Positions 7,328 through 12,535 of a stretch of DNA of 13,472 nt are shown here, in pieces. A model generated the notes under the pieces. It searched no databases. It was not told where the DNA came from and saw only the letters and a list, made by a program, of their open reading frames with translations. Each line of letters begins with the position of its first letter. Positions within the stretch are counted from its first letter, which is position 1. The position numbers were made by a program, and so were the translations under genes. This DNA is from JAIXRY01 sp031972855 (GTDB lineage: Bacteria > Patescibacteriota > Minisyncoccia > Phycocordibacterales > UBA9973): the NCBI GenBank assembly GCA_031972855.1, contig DALYDY010000012.1, positions 1-13,472 of the forward strand, given 5' to 3'.

Positions 7328-7420
7328 GATATTTTATTTCATTAAAATTCATAAAATATCTCATTCGTTCGACCCCCACTCAAGCACACGTCTATCATAG
7401 ATAGACGGCTTCGCGTGCTT
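7328..7420. other. Structured intergenic stretch with two hairpins, function unknown
   Basis: Two strong secondary structures occupy this otherwise gene-free stretch. One has 10-bp arms (7328-7337 with 7351-7360). The other is nested: AAGCAC (outer, from 7382) pairs with GTGCTT near 7415-7420 and encloses a 7-bp stem CGTCTAT/ATAGACG with a 5-nt loop. Read on the plus strand, the second hairpin is followed by tRNA-like T-arm sequence and then the palindromic terminator. It may be a decayed class II tRNA-like gene or part of an unknown RNA. No reading frame here is convincing. Confidence 0.3.
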
Positions 7421-7422
7421 TC

Positions 7423-7518
7423 GGTTCAAGTTCCGCCGCTTTGCGCTAAAAAAGTAAAGTCCCCATACTTTCGTATAAGGACTAAACTTTTTTATGCGCA
7501 GTCGGCGGGACTTGAACC
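7423..7518. repeat. Large imperfect palindrome joining the tRNA-Asp 3' end to an inverted copy of itself
   Basis: The left arm (7423-7446) is an inverted near-copy of the tRNA-Asp T-arm and 3' acceptor (7496-7518). Both contain GGTTCAAGT, then CCGCCG, then GCGC, with a few differences and one indel. The terminator stem lies between them, so the whole region can fold as one long hairpin. It looks like an inverted partial duplication of the tRNA gene end. Confidence 0.7.
7447..7494 (-). terminator. Bidirectional intrinsic terminator after tRNA-Asp
   Basis: The stem has three paired blocks: a 9-bp block (7447-7455 with 7486-7494, TAAAAAAGT/ACTTTTTTA), a 5-bp block (7458-7462 with 7479-7483, AGTCC/GGACT) and a 4-bp block (7465-7468 with 7473-7476). 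They are separated by small symmetric internal loops and capped by TTTC. It starts 2 nt beyond the 3' end of tRNA-Asp and ends in T6 on either strand, so it could terminate tRNA-Asp and anything converging from the left. Confidence 0.85.
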
Positions 7519-7570
7519 CGTAACCTCTCGCGTGACAGGCGAGTGCTCTAACCAGTTGAGCTACGACTGC
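7497..7570 (-). tRNA. tRNA-Asp (anticodon GTC)
   Basis: The 74-nt minus-strand sequence folds as a standard cloverleaf. It has a 7-bp acceptor stem (GCAGTCG/CGACTGC) with G73, D-arm GCTC/GAGC with GG in the loop, anticodon arm CTCGC-CTGTCAC-GCGAG (anticodon GTC) and T-loop TTCAAGT. The outermost T-stem pair is an A-C mismatch. The 3' CCA is not encoded and must be added by a nucleotidyltransferase. The terminator follows after 2 nt, and a decayed second copy of the 5' half lies about 40 nt upstream. Confidence 0.93.
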
Positions 7571-7611
7571 ATATTTATTTTTTTAAATTCCTTTCGTCTA
7601 ATTTATTTATT

Positions 7612-7663
7612 GTCGCCTAGGCGAGTGCTCGCTTTTGAAATCCTTGAGTTGAGCTACGACTGT
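7612..7663 (-). pseudogene. Decayed partial copy of tRNA-Asp (5' half)
   Basis: Read on the minus strand, this starts ACAGTCGTAGCTCAACT and later has GAGCACTCGCCT. These match the acceptor, D-arm and anticodon-stem parts of tRNA-Asp, but the D-loop is altered and the anticodon, T-arm and 3' acceptor are absent. The bases just upstream (ATATTTGTTTTTAT-like in the forward view) also resemble the flank of the intact gene, so the duplication included flanking DNA. Confidence 0.7.
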
Positions 7664-7715
7664 ATATTTGTTTTTATACAAATTAATCTTTTTATAAGGG
7701 AAGATGTAACCCATG

Positions 7716-7789
7716 TGTCGATGGGAGGGAACGATCCTCCGACCTTAGCTTTATGAGTGCTACGCTCTAACCAACTGAGCTACATCGAC
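7716..7789 (-). tRNA. tRNA with CAT anticodon (elongator Met or Ile2), unusual T-loop
   Basis: The 74-nt minus-strand cloverleaf has acceptor GTCGATG/CATCGAC with A73, D-arm GCTC/GAGC and D-loop AGTTGGTTA, anticodon loop CTCATAA and T-stem GGAGG/CCTCC. It lacks initiator features, since base pair 1-72 is G-C, so it is elongator tRNA-Met or, if lysidine-modified, tRNA-Ile2. The T-loop reads ATCGTTC instead of TTCRANY: position 54 is A and 58 is T, the reverse of the nearly invariant T54/A58. The inner anticodon-stem pair 31-39 is A-A. CCA is not encoded. It is the only intact unit next to three decayed copies at 7792-8014, so partial decay of this one is also possible. Confidence 0.85.
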
Positions 7790-7791
7790 AT

Positions 7792-7864
7792 TATTTACTT
7801 ACTTAACTTACAGTAACCTAATTAACTTTATCTCGCAATATAGCCAAAACAGCTACATCGACAT
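7792..7864 (-). pseudogene. Decayed copy 1 of the CAT tRNA
   Basis: The right part, ending in CTACATCGACAT in the forward view, preserves the 5' acceptor, T8A9, part of the D-arm and the TTTAT of the anticodon-loop region of the neighbouring tRNA. The anticodon is lost and the T-arm/3' acceptor part is AT-rich and unpaired. Its end lies 73 nt from that of the intact gene, matching one tRNA length. It is 56/64 identical to copy 3 by hand count. Confidence 0.65.
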
Positions 7865-7941
7865 ATTATTTAAATTTAAAAACTTTTTAATAAATATTCT
7901 AACTTTATCTTGCTATATAACCAACACAAATATATCGACAT
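7865..7941 (-). pseudogene. Decayed copy 2 of the CAT tRNA
   Basis: This is the most degraded unit of the array. It keeps CTTTATCTTGC, TATAACCAA and ATATCGACAT in the same order as the intact tRNA (forward view), but D-stem and acceptor positions have drifted to A/T. It lies 77 nt beyond copy 1. Confidence 0.55.
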
Positions 7942-8014
7942 TATGATTTTAACTAATCTACAATAACTTAATTAACTTTATTTCGCAATATAGCCAAGAC
8001 AGTTACATCGACAT
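7942..8014 (-). pseudogene. Decayed copy 3 of the CAT tRNA
   Basis: It repeats copy 1 at a distance of exactly 150 nt (7951-8014 against 7801-7864, 8 differences by hand count) and ends 73 nt beyond copy 2. It ends in TTACATCGACAT in the forward view. The acceptor 5' strand is kept, but there is no matching 3' strand and no CAT anticodon. Confidence 0.65.
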
Positions 8015-8107
8015 GTTTTTTATATGACATTATATGAAGTATAGCAAAAAACATATAGTGTATTTTCTTCAAAAAATGACCGATGAAACCTGTCACGTTT
8101 CGAATTG

Positions 8108-8178
8108 TTGCGGGGCCCGGAATCGAACCGGGGTCCCAAGGTTATGAGCCTTGTGAGATGCCTCTTCTCTACCCCGCG
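8108..8178 (-). tRNA. Initiator tRNA-fMet (anticodon CAT)
   Basis: The 71-nt minus-strand cloverleaf starts CGCGGGG and ends CCCCGCA-A, giving the unpaired C1-A72 that marks bacterial initiators for formylation. The D-stem has A11-T24, also initiator-like, and a short D-loop (AGAGGCA). The anticodon arm is CAAGG-CTCATAA-CCTTG. Only two of the three conserved G-C pairs next to the loop are present, because pair 29-41 is A-T. The T-arm is CCCGG-TTCGATT-CCGGG. CCA is not encoded. It has its own good promoter at 8194-8222. Confidence 0.95.
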
Positions 8179-8193
8179 GTAAAGTGCTTTAGT

Positions 8194-8222
8194 ATCATAA
8201 CATTTTATTGAACAATACTCAA
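8194..8222 (-). promoter_or_regulatory. Promoter of tRNA-fMet
   Basis: On the minus strand TTGAGT (8217-8222) and TATGAT (8194-8199) are separated by exactly 17 nt. The tRNA 5' end follows 15 nt after the -10 box, which is normal for a tRNA gene with a short 5' leader removed by RNase P. Confidence 0.65.
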
Positions 8223-8238
8223 GCCTTTTGTATATTTT

Positions 8239-8320
8239 TGGAGCCAACACCCGGAATCGAACCGGGGACCTCATTCTTACCATTAAGGAAGTACAGGTAC
8301 TTTTGTATAAATATGTTGGC
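8239..8320 (-). tRNA. tRNA-Gly-like element with encoded CCA and irregular D/anticodon body
   Basis: The acceptor stem is perfect (GCCAACA/TGTTGGC). The T-arm CCCGG-TTCGATT-CCGGG is identical to that of the fMet gene. The 3' end is T73 followed by an encoded CCA, as is typical for tRNA-Gly. The 45 nt between position 9 and the T-arm exceed the normal 39-40. They contain a D-loop-like TTAATGGTAAGA near the 3' side and a CTTCC, like a Gly(TCC) anticodon loop, before it, which is the reverse of the normal order. No fold gives a proper anticodon loop with U33. It could be a disrupted or rearranged tRNA-Gly, a tRNA with an insertion, or an acceptor minihelix kept for another purpose. Isotype is uncertain. 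Confidence 0.5.
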
Positions 8321-8554
8321 AAATAAGATTAAAATTGGTTTTTAGTTCATTAAACAAGCACTTTCATCACGACCTCTTTCATTGCCATTTTTATGGCTAA
8401 AAATAAGTAATAATTACTGCAAATATGTTTAATTTATAATGCAACCCGACCATTATATAATGCCATTTTTGTATTAAATTATCAAGGTTAAATTTGTTAA
8501 AAAATTCTAAAAATATATACTATTGAAAGAAAAATATTATACACACTCTAATAC
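8321..8554. other. AT-rich intergenic region without a gene
   Basis: No credible coding frame or RNA gene was found. A GCCAT-TTTT-ATGGC hairpin lies near 8385-8398, and the string TGCCATTTTT occurs twice (about 8384 and 8461). A weak minus-strand promoter (TTGTTT, 18 nt, TTTAAT) just right of 8320 could serve the tRNA-Gly-like element. Confidence 0.5.
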
Positions 8555-8582
8555 TTGACGATAAATACTATTGGTGTATACT
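8555..8582 (+). promoter_or_regulatory. Sigma70-type promoter for the NYN gene
   Basis: TTGACG (8555-8560) and TATACT (8577-8582) are 16 nt apart, each one or two bases from consensus. The predicted start is near 8589, just before a strong leader hairpin and about 75 nt before the chosen ATG. Confidence 0.7.
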
Positions 8583-8590
8583 GATATTAC

Positions 8591-8645
8591 AAGTCACCGA
8601 CGCCACAGCAATGTGTGTGTCGGTTTTGTTTTTGGTGACTTTTTG
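8591..8645 (+). terminator. Nested leader hairpins with T-tracts (possible attenuator)
   Basis: The inner stem ACCGAC/GTCGGT (8596-8601 with 8619-8624) encloses CACA/TGTG and is followed by TTTGTTTTT, the form of an intrinsic terminator. The outer stem AAGTCACC/GGTGACTT (8591-8598 with 8634-8641) shares bases 8596-8598 with the inner stem and is itself followed by a T-run to 8644. The hairpins sit between the promoter and the NYN start codon. They could end most transcripts early or switch between two folds. Confidence 0.6.
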
Positions 8646-8663
8646 ATACCATATGACATATAT

Positions 8664-9326
8664 ATGGAAAATAATAAACGCATCAGTATATTTATAGATG
8701 GTGGCAATTTCCATCATCTTGCTATTAAGAAAATAGGTATTACTGAAAATGAATTTAACTTTGAGTCTTTTGTTGATTTTTTAAAAGAAAACAACACTAT
8801 TTCCGAAAATGGTAAACGTTTCTATATTGGTACAGTTAGAGAAAAAGAGGGTGATGAAGCTTCAAAAAAATCAATGGCAAAGCAAACATCACTTTTTGCT
8901 GAGCTAAAGAAGTATCAGTGGAAATTACGTACAAGTAAACTTAAAACTCGCACAGAGACTATTACAGTAGATCACCGAATGCAAGAGTACAAAAGAATAC
9001 AAAATATTGGTATAAAAGAAATTGTATATGAGAGAAAAAGAGAAAAAGGAATAGATGTTATGCTTGCTACTGATCTAATTGTTGGAGCGGTTGAAGATGT
9101 TTATGACATTGCTATTATAATTAGTTCTGATGCTGATCTTATACCTGCAATAAAATGGGTACGCGAAACAAAAAACAAACAAATCATATATATTGGTTTT
9201 TCTATTGCAGACAAAGATAATCAAAACAATAGTAGTCGCCCTCTTTCATCTATGATACAAAATACTGATTTCCAAAGAGTTTTAGTTGAAGCTGATCTGG
9301 TTAGATTTATTAAACAAGATTTATAA
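8664..9326 (+). CDS. NYN-domain (LabA/DUF88-like) PIN-fold ribonuclease
   Basis: The 220-residue protein has the acidic motifs of the NYN branch of PIN-like nucleases. These are SIFIDGGNFHH (Asp12 at the end of strand 1), EKGIDVMLATDLIVGA (Asp131 and Asp137) and IISSDADLIPAI (Asp156, Asp158). Such proteins bind Mg2+ and are thought to cleave RNA; the target here is unknown. About 80 residues between the first and second motif are charged and possibly helical, suiting nucleic-acid binding. I chose the ATG at 8664, directly before the domain, because the longer frame from 8571 runs backwards through the terminator-like leader and overlaps the promoter. No Shine-Dalgarno is present. The gene converges on the recombinase, 18 nt apart. 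A partner antitoxin or adjacent defence gene was not found. Confidence 0.85.
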   Translation: MENNKRISIFIDGGNFHHLAIKKIGITENEFNFESFVDFLKENNTISENGKRFYIGTVREKEGDEASKKSMAKQTSLFAELKKYQWKLRTSKLKTRTETITVDHRMQEYKRIQNIGIKEIVYERKREKGIDVMLATDLIVGAVEDVYDIAIIISSDADLIPAIKWVRETKNKQIIYIGFSIADKDNQNNSSRPLSSMIQNTDFQRVLVEADLVRFIKQDL

Positions 9327-9344
9327 ATAGTTTTCATAAAAATT

Positions 9345-10286
9345 CTATATTAAATAATCAATATTTAATTTATTAATATCATCTCTTAAATCTTCCACCC
9401 CTAATGATCTTAAATATCTTTGTGTCATCCTAATGTCTGTATGTCCTAAGAGTAACTGCATTTTATGAACACCAACATTTAGTCTTGATAGATTACAAGC
9501 AAATGTATGTCTAAATCTATGTAGATGAAACTTAACTTTAGATATTATAACCATCTTCTGAATCAAGTGTTTCAGACCATCTACTCCAAGTTTCTCATCC
9601 TTACCATACGATGCAAACAAGTTTTTAGTAGTGTAGTTCAATTTCTTCCTCTCTTCAAAATATTCTTTTAGAGCAGATATTAATTTAGGGTTAATAGGCA
9701 TTTCTCGTGTTCTTTTTGATTTAGATGTTTCAGATCTAACTCTGAGTGTTCTTTTCTCTAAATCAATATCAGTTACTTCTAGGGAAATTAGTTCATTCTT
9801 TCTGAGACCGCAAAATACGAGGGTATAGATTAACAATAAATCTCTTTTCTTTAGAAATGCATTTGTGTAGTTAATTTCAATTGCAGTTATTATTCTCTTT
9901 ACCTCATCTTGAGTTAAAGCTCTTTTGTCGTCATAAATTGGCTGTTTAGGTCTTATGAAGTCTAATGGATTGTTTTCAATATGATTATTGTTTTTAAGCC
10001 AAACAAAAAATGAATTTAATTTATTCCAATATGCCATAATTGTAGAGTCTTTAACTCCAACACGCTCTTCGCCGTTGTTTAAGATTCTTTTTCTTGTATC
10101 TAATATACGAAAGAATTCATTAATTTCTGTTTGAGATAAATCAGAAGGATATACGATATGAGGCATTAAATTTTTGAAATTATTAAATCCATCTCTATAA
10201 CTTAATATTGTTTTTGGACTTAGTCTTTTTGAAAATCGCACTTCTGTTATATATTCATCAAACAACTTATTGAGATCTTTTTTCAT
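9345..10286 (-). CDS. Tyrosine recombinase / phage-type integrase (XerC/D-like)
   Basis: The 313-residue protein has both parts of the family. The N-terminal SAM-like core-binding domain begins FDEYITEVRFSKRLSPKTILSY. In the catalytic domain the full active set is visible: Arg162 (CGLRKNEL), Lys189 or Lys191 in SKSKRTREM, His256 and Arg259 (HLHRFRH), His282 (LLGHTDIRMTQRY) and nucleophile Tyr291. It should therefore be active in site-specific strand exchange. The start was set at the ATG 10284-10286 (MKKDLNKLFDEY), since the 14 codons upstream are a hydrophobic AT-rich run not typical of the family. It lies beside a tRNA cluster and next to unfamiliar genes, so an integrase of a mobile element is likely. 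A chromosomal Xer cannot be excluded. The stop is TAG. Confidence 0.9.
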   Translation of the reverse strand: MKKDLNKLFDEYITEVRFSKRLSPKTILSYRDGFNNFKNLMPHIVYPSDLSQTEINEFFRILDTRKRILNNGEERVGVKDSTIMAYWNKLNSFFVWLKNNNHIENNPLDFIRPKQPIYDDKRALTQDEVKRIITAIEINYTNAFLKKRDLLLIYTLVFCGLRKNELISLEVTDIDLEKRTLRVRSETSKSKRTREMPINPKLISALKEYFEERKKLNYTTKNLFASYGKDEKLGVDGLKHLIQKMVIISKVKFHLHRFRHTFACNLSRLNVGVHKMQLLLGHTDIRMTQRYLRSLGVEDLRDDINKLNIDYLI

Positions 10287-10588
10287 ATATTTATAAAAAA
10301 TTATTTTAGTAATTAGAAAAAGCATCAATTACTCGACATCTTAAGTACTTGAGTGTTTTTGTCTATTTGATTCTAGTTTCTATTTTTAATCTTTTTTCAA
10401 ACCCTTAACCAAAGAGAGGGAAGGATAATTCCTATGTATTTTTTTACGATTTATTTTTTAAATCACACCACCTCTTTTGTGAATATAGGATGGGTACATA
10501 ATATAAAAAAATAACCTACCGCATAATTATCAATAGGTTATCATCTACTTATCATAATTCATTTTTAGTCTTTATCTATAAGGTTTTT
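10287..10588. other. Intergenic region between recombinase and winged-helix gene
   Basis: About 300 nt without a plausible gene. It holds the terminator at 10505-10541 and a weak hairpin (ACTCGA/TTGAGT near 10331-10354) followed by T5. The promoter of the recombinase presumably lies near 10290-10330, but no clear box pair was found. Confidence 0.5.
10505..10541 (-). terminator. Intrinsic terminator of the winged-helix gene
   Basis: ATAACCTA (10511-10518) and TAGGTTAT (10534-10541) form an 8-bp stem. On the minus strand it is followed by a T6 tract (10510-10505). It sits about 50 nt beyond the TAA of the gene at 10589-11344 and so ends its transcript before the recombinase gene. Confidence 0.75.
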
Positions 10589-11344
10589 TTATAAATCATT
10601 TATATCTTCATAATGGAAAATATAATCATTTTTATTCATACAATAGCCACTTTCTGTTATTATAACTTCTTCTTTTAAACCAAATTTTTTAATTATTTCT
10701 TTATTAAAATTTGAAATATCTCTAGATATGTTAGGCTCTGTCGAGTTAAGCTTTTTTGCTAAAATAGCTAATTTTACTCCTTCGCTGTATCTGATTTCAT
10801 TAATTATTTTCATTATTTTTGAAAATTTTCCTTTTTGTATATAGCTATCATTTACACTGGTTTTTATTCTACCTGATTTGTAGAAAATGATCGTTAGTTT
10901 TTTAGTGTCTTTATCAGACAAAATACCGCCAGATATTTCTAGCTTAATTCTGTTTAAAAAATCTATTTTTTCTTTATAAGATCTAATAATATTTTCAAGA
11001 TTTCTTATTCCTGATTCATTTGCATAGTACACACCTTTTTCATCTTTTGTGAAATATATTTCTTTTGTGGCTACATTATTTAATCTTGAACTTAAAGCAT
11101 TAAGCGGAGTATCTACTCCGTCTGGGGAAGCAATCAGAGCTTCTGCTTTCTTTTTATCAAAATCATTTATGAATGTATACAAGGTATACAGCCAAACAGT
11201 GTATTCTTTTTGTGCTTTATCAAAGTTTTCAAAAATAGGTTTATTTATTGCATTTTGAGTTAGGTTTATAAATACATTGGCATTGTGAATGTATTCATTT
11301 ATTATTTGAGTGCGAGATTTAGTATTTTTGTCTTCTTTTTTCAT
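10589..11344 (-). CDS. Unknown protein with C-terminal winged-helix-like region, possible regulator
   Basis: I do not recognise the family of this 251-residue protein. Its first 140 residues are charged and probably helical, with no signal peptide or membrane segment. From about 176 the sequence KIMKIINEIRYSEGVKLAIL, then AKKLNSTEPNISRDISNFNKEI and VIITESGYCMN, has the spacing of a winged helix-turn-helix: helix, recognition helix, then a beta wing. That suggests DNA binding. The gene is divergent from the five-gene cluster to its right. The shared intergenic region holds a promoter and three copies of CGCGACAAAC, so it may regulate that cluster and itself. A replication initiator recognising such repeats is a less likely alternative. 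It has its own terminator downstream. Confidence 0.6.
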   Translation of the reverse strand: MKKEDKNTKSRTQIINEYIHNANVFINLTQNAINKPIFENFDKAQKEYTVWLYTLYTFINDFDKKKAEALIASPDGVDTPLNALSSRLNNVATKEIYFTKDEKGVYYANESGIRNLENIIRSYKEKIDFLNRIKLEISGGILSDKDTKKLTIIFYKSGRIKTSVNDSYIQKGKFSKIMKIINEIRYSEGVKLAILAKKLNSTEPNISRDISNFNKEIIKKFGLKEEVIITESGYCMNKNDYIFHYEDINDL

Positions 11345-11367
11345 ACTATTAAAGTTTACTAAAAAAA

Positions 11368-11376
11368 TGATATAAT
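11368..11376 (+). promoter_or_regulatory. Extended -10 promoter of the five-gene cluster
   Basis: TGATATAAT is a perfect extended -10 (TGn plus TATAAT). No strong -35 is seen. The predicted start near 11383 gives a leader of about 190 nt before the ATG at 11577. The same TGATATAAT string serves the methyltransferase promoter. Confidence 0.6.
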
Positions 11377-11437
11377 TACACTACAACTTAATACGAGACC
11401 TAACCCCTATATTTATATATAGGATATGGTCGAAAAT

Positions 11438-11447
11438 CGCGACAAAC
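11438..11447 (+). repeat. CGCGACAAAC, first direct copy
   Basis: It is GC-rich against a very AT-rich background. It forms the left arm of a 10-bp inverted repeat with 11470-11479. Confidence 0.8.
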
Positions 11448-11469
11448 TTGAAGAACCTATCATTAGGGC

Positions 11470-11479
11470 GTTTGTCGCG
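11470..11479 (-). repeat. CGCGACAAAC, inverted copy
   Basis: It reads GTTTGTCGCG on the plus strand and is an exact complement of both direct copies. Confidence 0.8.
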
Positions 11480-11562
11480 TTGTATGGGGAAACCTATATA
11501 TGAGCTTTCGGGCTCACCTAGTGGTAGGCTTTTTGCGTTATAACTAGGAATTATTCATAAAC

Positions 11563-11572
11563 CGCGACAAAC
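11563..11572 (+). repeat. CGCGACAAAC, second direct copy next to the start codon
   Basis: It lies exactly where a ribosome would bind, 4 nt upstream of the ATG at 11577. Base pairing or protein binding here could block translation of the first cluster gene. Confidence 0.8.
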
Positions 11573-11576
11573 AATT

Positions 11577-12320
11577 ATGAAAAATAAAATAATTTTTACA
11601 ATATTTACTATATTGTTAGGTGTCCCGACCTTATTAAATGCTTACAATCCAACAGACGCTGAACTTAGAAGTTCTCTATTTAATTATATTACTAACCAAA
11701 GCCAAAGACAGCAATATCAAGATATTATAGATAGAAGTAATAGAGAAAATAAAAATTCTTTTGATACTTATTATAGAAATACTGAAGCTATATTGGATGA
11801 GTATGAATTTAAAATTAAAGAACTTGAATTAAAACAGTCTACTGATGCCAGAAATAAAACTTTGCAAAAAGAAATAGAATTAATGAATAAAGAATTAGAA
11901 CTTATTAGGAAAGAGAGTGAATTAAAAAAACTTGAAAATAATATTGGTAAGCCAGTTAGTCCTAAATTAAATTTGGATGAAGCAATAAATGAGACTCTAA
12001 AGGAGATTGAAGAATCCAGAAAAATAGAAGTTTCAAAAAATAAACAACAGATAAAAACAGACACTAGTGCTGGTATTTTTGATAATCTAGTACCACCGTC
12101 ACAAAGAAATAAACAAAAAGGTGTTTTTGATGACTATAGTGAAGTTGATAAGACTACTCTTAATAAAGAATCTATTATTCCTGAACCTAATTCAAAAATT
12201 GTTACACCTGAACAAACTAAAAGTCAGACAAGATTTGATAGTTTTAAAAATACTTCAATAAATACATTTAAAAAAGTTTCTTCTTGGATAAATCCATTCT
12301 CTTGGTTTAAGAGTGAATAA
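11577..12320 (+). CDS. Secreted coiled-coil protein of unknown function
   Basis: The 247-residue product starts with a signal peptide (MKNKIIFTIFTILLGVPTLL then NA, probable cut near residue 22). A charged segment from about 60 to 125 has Glu/Lys/Leu heptad-like spacing (EFKIKELELKQ, KEIELMNKELELIRKESELKKLEN) typical of a coiled coil. The C-terminal half is polar, Ser/Thr/Lys/Pro-rich and probably disordered. It ends with an aromatic stretch (SSWINPFSWFKSE) that might touch a membrane. No cysteine and no catalytic motif is seen. It is the first gene after the structured leader and lies 1 nt before the next gene, so it is probably the lead member of an envelope-associated operon. I do not recognise a family. 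Confidence 0.7.
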   Translation: MKNKIIFTIFTILLGVPTLLNAYNPTDAELRSSLFNYITNQSQRQQYQDIIDRSNRENKNSFDTYYRNTEAILDEYEFKIKELELKQSTDARNKTLQKEIELMNKELELIRKESELKKLENNIGKPVSPKLNLDEAINETLKEIEESRKIEVSKNKQQIKTDTSAGIFDNLVPPSQRNKQKGVFDDYSEVDKTTLNKESIIPEPNSKIVTPEQTKSQTRFDSFKNTSINTFKKVSSWINPFSWFKSE

Positions 12321-12321
12321 A

Positions 12322-12528
12322 ATGAGTAAAGATATAAACATACACATTACAATAAAAAACGCAGATAACTTTGCCTTCACAATAATGGTGGTAGGTATTG
12401 TTTTGTTGTGGTTTACAGCTGTAGCCTTTGCTCCAGAACAAGAAAGATTATATGAATCTGAAATACAAGAGTATCTTGATTATAAGTCTAGTCAGCCAGT
12501 AGTATCGTCAAGCGGTATGGAATGGTAA
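12322..12528 (+). CDS. Small single-pass membrane protein (68 aa)
   Basis: The protein MSKDINIHITIKNADNFAFT... has one hydrophobic helix (FTIMVVGIVLLWFTAVAFA, about 19-37) followed by an acidic tail. The ATG at 12322 is 1 nt after the TAA of the coiled-coil gene. A GTG start three codons upstream would overlap it and is less likely. The tight spacing on both sides supports translation. No family is recognised. Confidence 0.6.
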   Translation: MSKDINIHITIKNADNFAFTIMVVGIVLLWFTAVAFAPEQERLYESEIQEYLDYKSSQPVVSSSGMEW

Positions 12529-12535
12529 TAACATA

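Larger units (their letters stand above)
11383..11576 (+). promoter_or_regulatory. Structured 5' leader RNA with a repeated 10-mer (riboswitch/operator candidate)
   Basis: Several elements can be paired. GACC/GGTC (11397-11400 with 11428-11431) encloses CCTATAT/ATATAGG (11406-11412 with 11417-11423). A perfect 10-bp stem CGCGACAAAC/GTTTGTCGCG (11438-11447 with 11470-11479) encloses CCTA/TAGG. TGAGC/GCTCA forms a further hairpin, and CCTA-GTGG-TAGG (11517-11528) is followed by C and T5. A second direct copy of CGCGACAAAC at 11563-11572 ends 4 nt before the start codon, so the inverted copy could pair with either. CCTA and TAGG each recur several times, allowing alternative folds. No known riboswitch class is recognised. 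Confidence 0.5.

Noticed and set aside
7185..7446. tmRNA (ssrA) or RNase P RNA (rnpB) in the structured region
   Set aside because: The plus-strand GGTTCAAGTTCCGCC and a GCAAAC string hinted at tmRNA. However, there is no GGATTCGAC-like 5' end, no matching acceptor strand and no short tag frame with a stop. None of the conserved RNase P core strings was seen.
7415..7756. Plus-strand open frame of 113 codons
   Set aside because: It runs antisense through tRNA-Asp, its decayed copy and part of the CAT tRNA, so it is a chance translation of tRNA genes.
7792..8014. CRISPR array
   Set aside because: Units recur at 73-77 nt, but they diverge along their whole length, lack unique spacers between constant repeats, and match the neighbouring tRNA.
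8020..8322. Minus-strand open frame of 100 codons
   Set aside because: It covers the fMet tRNA and most of the tRNA-Gly-like element. The peptide shows typical tRNA-derived translation and no domain.
8571..8663. Upstream start for the NYN gene
   Set aside because: The extension overlaps the -10 box and translates the nested hairpin leader. The domain begins right after the ATG at 8664.
11438..11572. Plasmid-type iteron origin
   Set aside because: There are only three copies, one inverted, with irregular spacing. The adjacent winged-helix protein has no clear Rep signature. A leader hairpin or operator explains them more simply.
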